Positions 13,260-14,562 of a DNA stretch of 14,562 nt are shown here, one piece after another. The notes under the pieces are model-generated. The model searched no databases. It was not told the DNA's origin and saw only the letters and a list, made by a program, of their open reading frames with translations. Position numbers and translations under genes: made by a program. Within the stretch, counting starts at the first letter, position 1; each line of letters begins with the position of its first letter. Where the stretch lies: NCBI GenBank assembly GCA_902479205.1, contig CABSNX010000025.1, forward strand, positions 1 to 14,562. Reading direction: 5' to 3'. This DNA comes from an uncultured Collinsella sp. Lineage in GTDB: Bacteria; Actinomycetota; Coriobacteriia; Coriobacteriales; Coriobacteriaceae.

Positions 13260-13677
13260 GTCCCAACAACAGCCGATGCGGCCACCGACACCTTTTGAAC
13301 GTCTAGCGGACCCCGAGGGAAGACGTCGATCCGCCGACCCCAAGCTCACCGCCAACGGCGCCGTCCGCGCCGGCCGTGCCGCACAGTTTATGCCCTTTGC
13401 CGCCCTCACGGGATACTACGAGCTCGTGCGCAAACAAGAGATCACTGTTGAGCCCAAATGCGAACTCACGGAAGAAAAAGCCCTCGAGCTTTCGAAAAAG
13501 CTCGAGGGCCTCAAACGCGGCGACCTGGTGCGCGTCACCTATTACGATATGTACGGCTATCGTAGCCGCACCGGCATTCTCGACGAAGTGCTACCCGCGT
13601 TCAAGCTGCTCAAACTCAGGGATATCGCCATCGACTTCGACGATATCCAAAACATCGAGCTGCGCGGACGCGCCTAG
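13252..13677 (+). CDS. YolD-like protein, partner of the Y-family polymerase
   Basis: 141 residues. The GTG at 13252 has GGAGG five bases upstream and overlaps the polymerase stop by 8 bases. The short motif RAAQFMPFAALTGYYELVRKQE matches the core of YolD-like proteins (usual pattern R-G-x-K-W-x-P-F-x-x-L-x-E). The C-terminal half (GDLVRVTYYD, RTGILDEV, LLKLRDIAIDFDDIQNIEL) is the small beta-rich YolD part that often carries Ile/Leu-rich strands. Related genes sit next to SOS polymerases in Firmicutes and phages and are thought to act as UmuD-like accessory factors; the mechanism is not settled. The coding sequence contains a 13-bp perfect hairpin (13480-13509), and its stop shares CTAG with the stop of the convergent surface-protein gene. 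Confidence 0.88.
   Translation: MPKSQQQPMRPPTPFERLADPEGRRRSADPKLTANGAVRAGRAAQFMPFAALTGYYELVRKQEITVEPKCELTEEKALELSKKLEGLKRGDLVRVTYYDMYGYRSRTGILDEVLPAFKLLKLRDIAIDFDDIQNIELRGRA
13475..13509 (-). terminator. Intrinsic terminator for the surface-protein gene, inside the yolD-like ORF
   Basis: Read on the minus strand this is a perfect 13-bp stem with a TTCG tetraloop followed by five T (A run at 13475-13479 on plus), a textbook Rho-independent terminator. It lies about 165 bases past the surface-protein stop codon, antisense to the yolD-like codons that spell EKALELSKKLEG. On the plus strand no T-run follows the hairpin, so it should not stop the polymerase operon. Confidence 0.75.
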
Positions 13678-14530
13678 CGACAAGAACGCTTGCGCAAGAC
13701 GAGGGCAATGCCAAGCACTGCGGCAGCTGCAACCAGCAATCCCAAGACCAGCGTGAGGGTCGAGTCGCCAGCGTGAGGCAGCGAGCCGTCCTTCGGAGTC
13801 TTCTTAGTGGCCGTCGTGACGGTGGTCGTGGTGATGCTCGACTGGTCGTTGCCGCCCGTCTGGCTGCCACCAGGCTGATCGCCGCCACCCGGCTGCGAAG
13901 GATTGGTGGGTTCCGTCGGATCCGGAGTACCGGGATCAATCGGATTCTCCGAATTCTCCTTGCGCTGGATCCAAACCTGGCAGCCATAGAACGGGTTGGC
14001 GGTACCAAGGCACAGACCCTGGTTGGTCACCGCAAAGGTGCGCAGACCATGGTTATACGGATCGTTAAAGCCATTGGTCGTCAGCGTCGTAAAGTTCACG
14101 CCGTCCTCGGTCACATACATATCAAAGCCGCGCTCGGCATCGCGAAGGTAATACATGCACGTAAGCACGCTCTTCAGCTTCTTGAGGTTCTCCGCACTCA
14201 GCAGCTTATCGAGCGCATCCTGAATATCGCCCGGCAGCTCGGTGCCATAGGCATCCTCGTACTGCTGCTTCAGGCTCTCATAGCTATCGAGCATGTCCTG
14301 ATACTGATCGGCAAAAGACTTGAAGTACGCGATCTCGCCATCGATCTTCTGGACATAAGCGGCGTCGTCCTCAACGTCCGCGGACATCGTCGCGGCCTGA
14401 TCGCAAAGGTCGCCCGCGGCATCCTCCAGCGCATCGCTCAGATCGCCAAAACCCTTAGCAACCTCAATCTTTTCGTCATCGACATCGGCAGCTTCGTTCG
14501 AATCATCGACCTCGACGGCCTCGTTGGAAT
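13674..14530 (-). CDS. Sortase-anchored surface protein, 5' part missing (window edge)
   Basis: The frame is open from the adapter junction to the TAG at 13674-13676, 284 visible residues; the start and any signal peptide lie outside. In order there are an acidic segment (EVDDSNEAADVDDEK), a helical coiled-coil-like part (about 25-125, including KSFADQYQDMLDSYESLKQQ), and a compact region with several Cys and aromatic residues (CMYYLRDAERGFDMYVTEDG, NPFYGCQVWIQRK). Then come a Pro/Gly-rich wall-spanning stretch (about 195-225), a Thr-rich segment, and a cell-wall sorting signal: LPHAGD, a hydrophobic helix of about 20 residues (LVLGLLVAAAAVLGIALVL) and a basic RKRSCR tail. LPHAG has Ala where Thr is usual, so the cognate sortase may differ from the standard LPXTG enzyme. 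The protein is presumably displayed on the cell wall; its role is unknown. Confidence 0.88.
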
Positions 14531-14562
14531 CTGTCTCTTATACACATCTGACGCTGCCGACG
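14531..14562 (+). other. Nextera Read 1 transposon adapter, reverse complement (technical sequence)
   Basis: Begins with the reverse complement of the Tn5 mosaic end and continues into the Read 1 adapter, one base short of its full length. It is not biological. Confidence 0.97.

Overview
The window looks like one piece of chromosome from a high-GC Gram-positive bacterium. Codon use, the strong AGGAGG-type ribosome binding sites, an actinobacterial-type SOS box, a sortase-anchored surface protein and the overall gene set suggest a gut Coriobacteriia, most likely Collinsella-like. That is an inference from gene style, not a database match. Both ends carry Nextera transposon adapter sequence (Read 2 side at 3-36, Read 1 side at 14531-14562). 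The biological insert is therefore 37-14530, and the genes at both ends are cut by tagmentation rather than by biology.

From 37 to 6061 every gene is on the minus strand. In transcription order these are a DeoC-like aldolase, a Cof-type (HAD-IIB) phosphatase, a beta-phosphoglucomutase-like HAD hydrolase, a GntR/UTRA regulator, a YfcC-family membrane transporter, and an amidohydrolase truncated by the window edge. Terminators at 4351-4372, 3553-3587 and 2735-2760 split them into short units. The transporter and amidohydrolase form a coupled pair, with a palindromic GntR-type operator candidate in front of them.

From about 6342 to 9876 lies the most interesting part. The last nine codons plus stop of pgi occur twice as direct repeats (6342-6373 and 9845-9876, 31 of 32 bases identical). 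Each copy is followed by a similar GGGGCCCG hairpin terminator. This is the pattern left when a mobile element integrates at the 3' end of a gene and rebuilds that end. Between the repeats is a plus-strand operon of three genes: a 296-aa protein of unknown function, a ClpP-like serine peptidase with an intact Ser-His-Asp triad, and a soluble VirD4/TraG-like ATPase with no membrane anchor. No recombinase, relaxase or other secretion gene is visible between the repeats. An ATPase and a ClpP-type peptidase translated as an overlapping pair is an unusual and possibly undescribed system.

From 9847 to 14530 the chromosome continues with intact pgi (minus). Next comes an SOS-controlled pair on the plus strand: a UvrX/UmuC-like Y-family DNA polymerase and a YolD-like partner, behind a promoter overlapped by two LexA-type boxes. 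Last is a convergent, 5'-truncated sortase-anchored surface protein on the minus strand. Its stop codon shares a CTAG with the yolD-like stop, and its likely terminator is embedded inside the yolD-like coding sequence.
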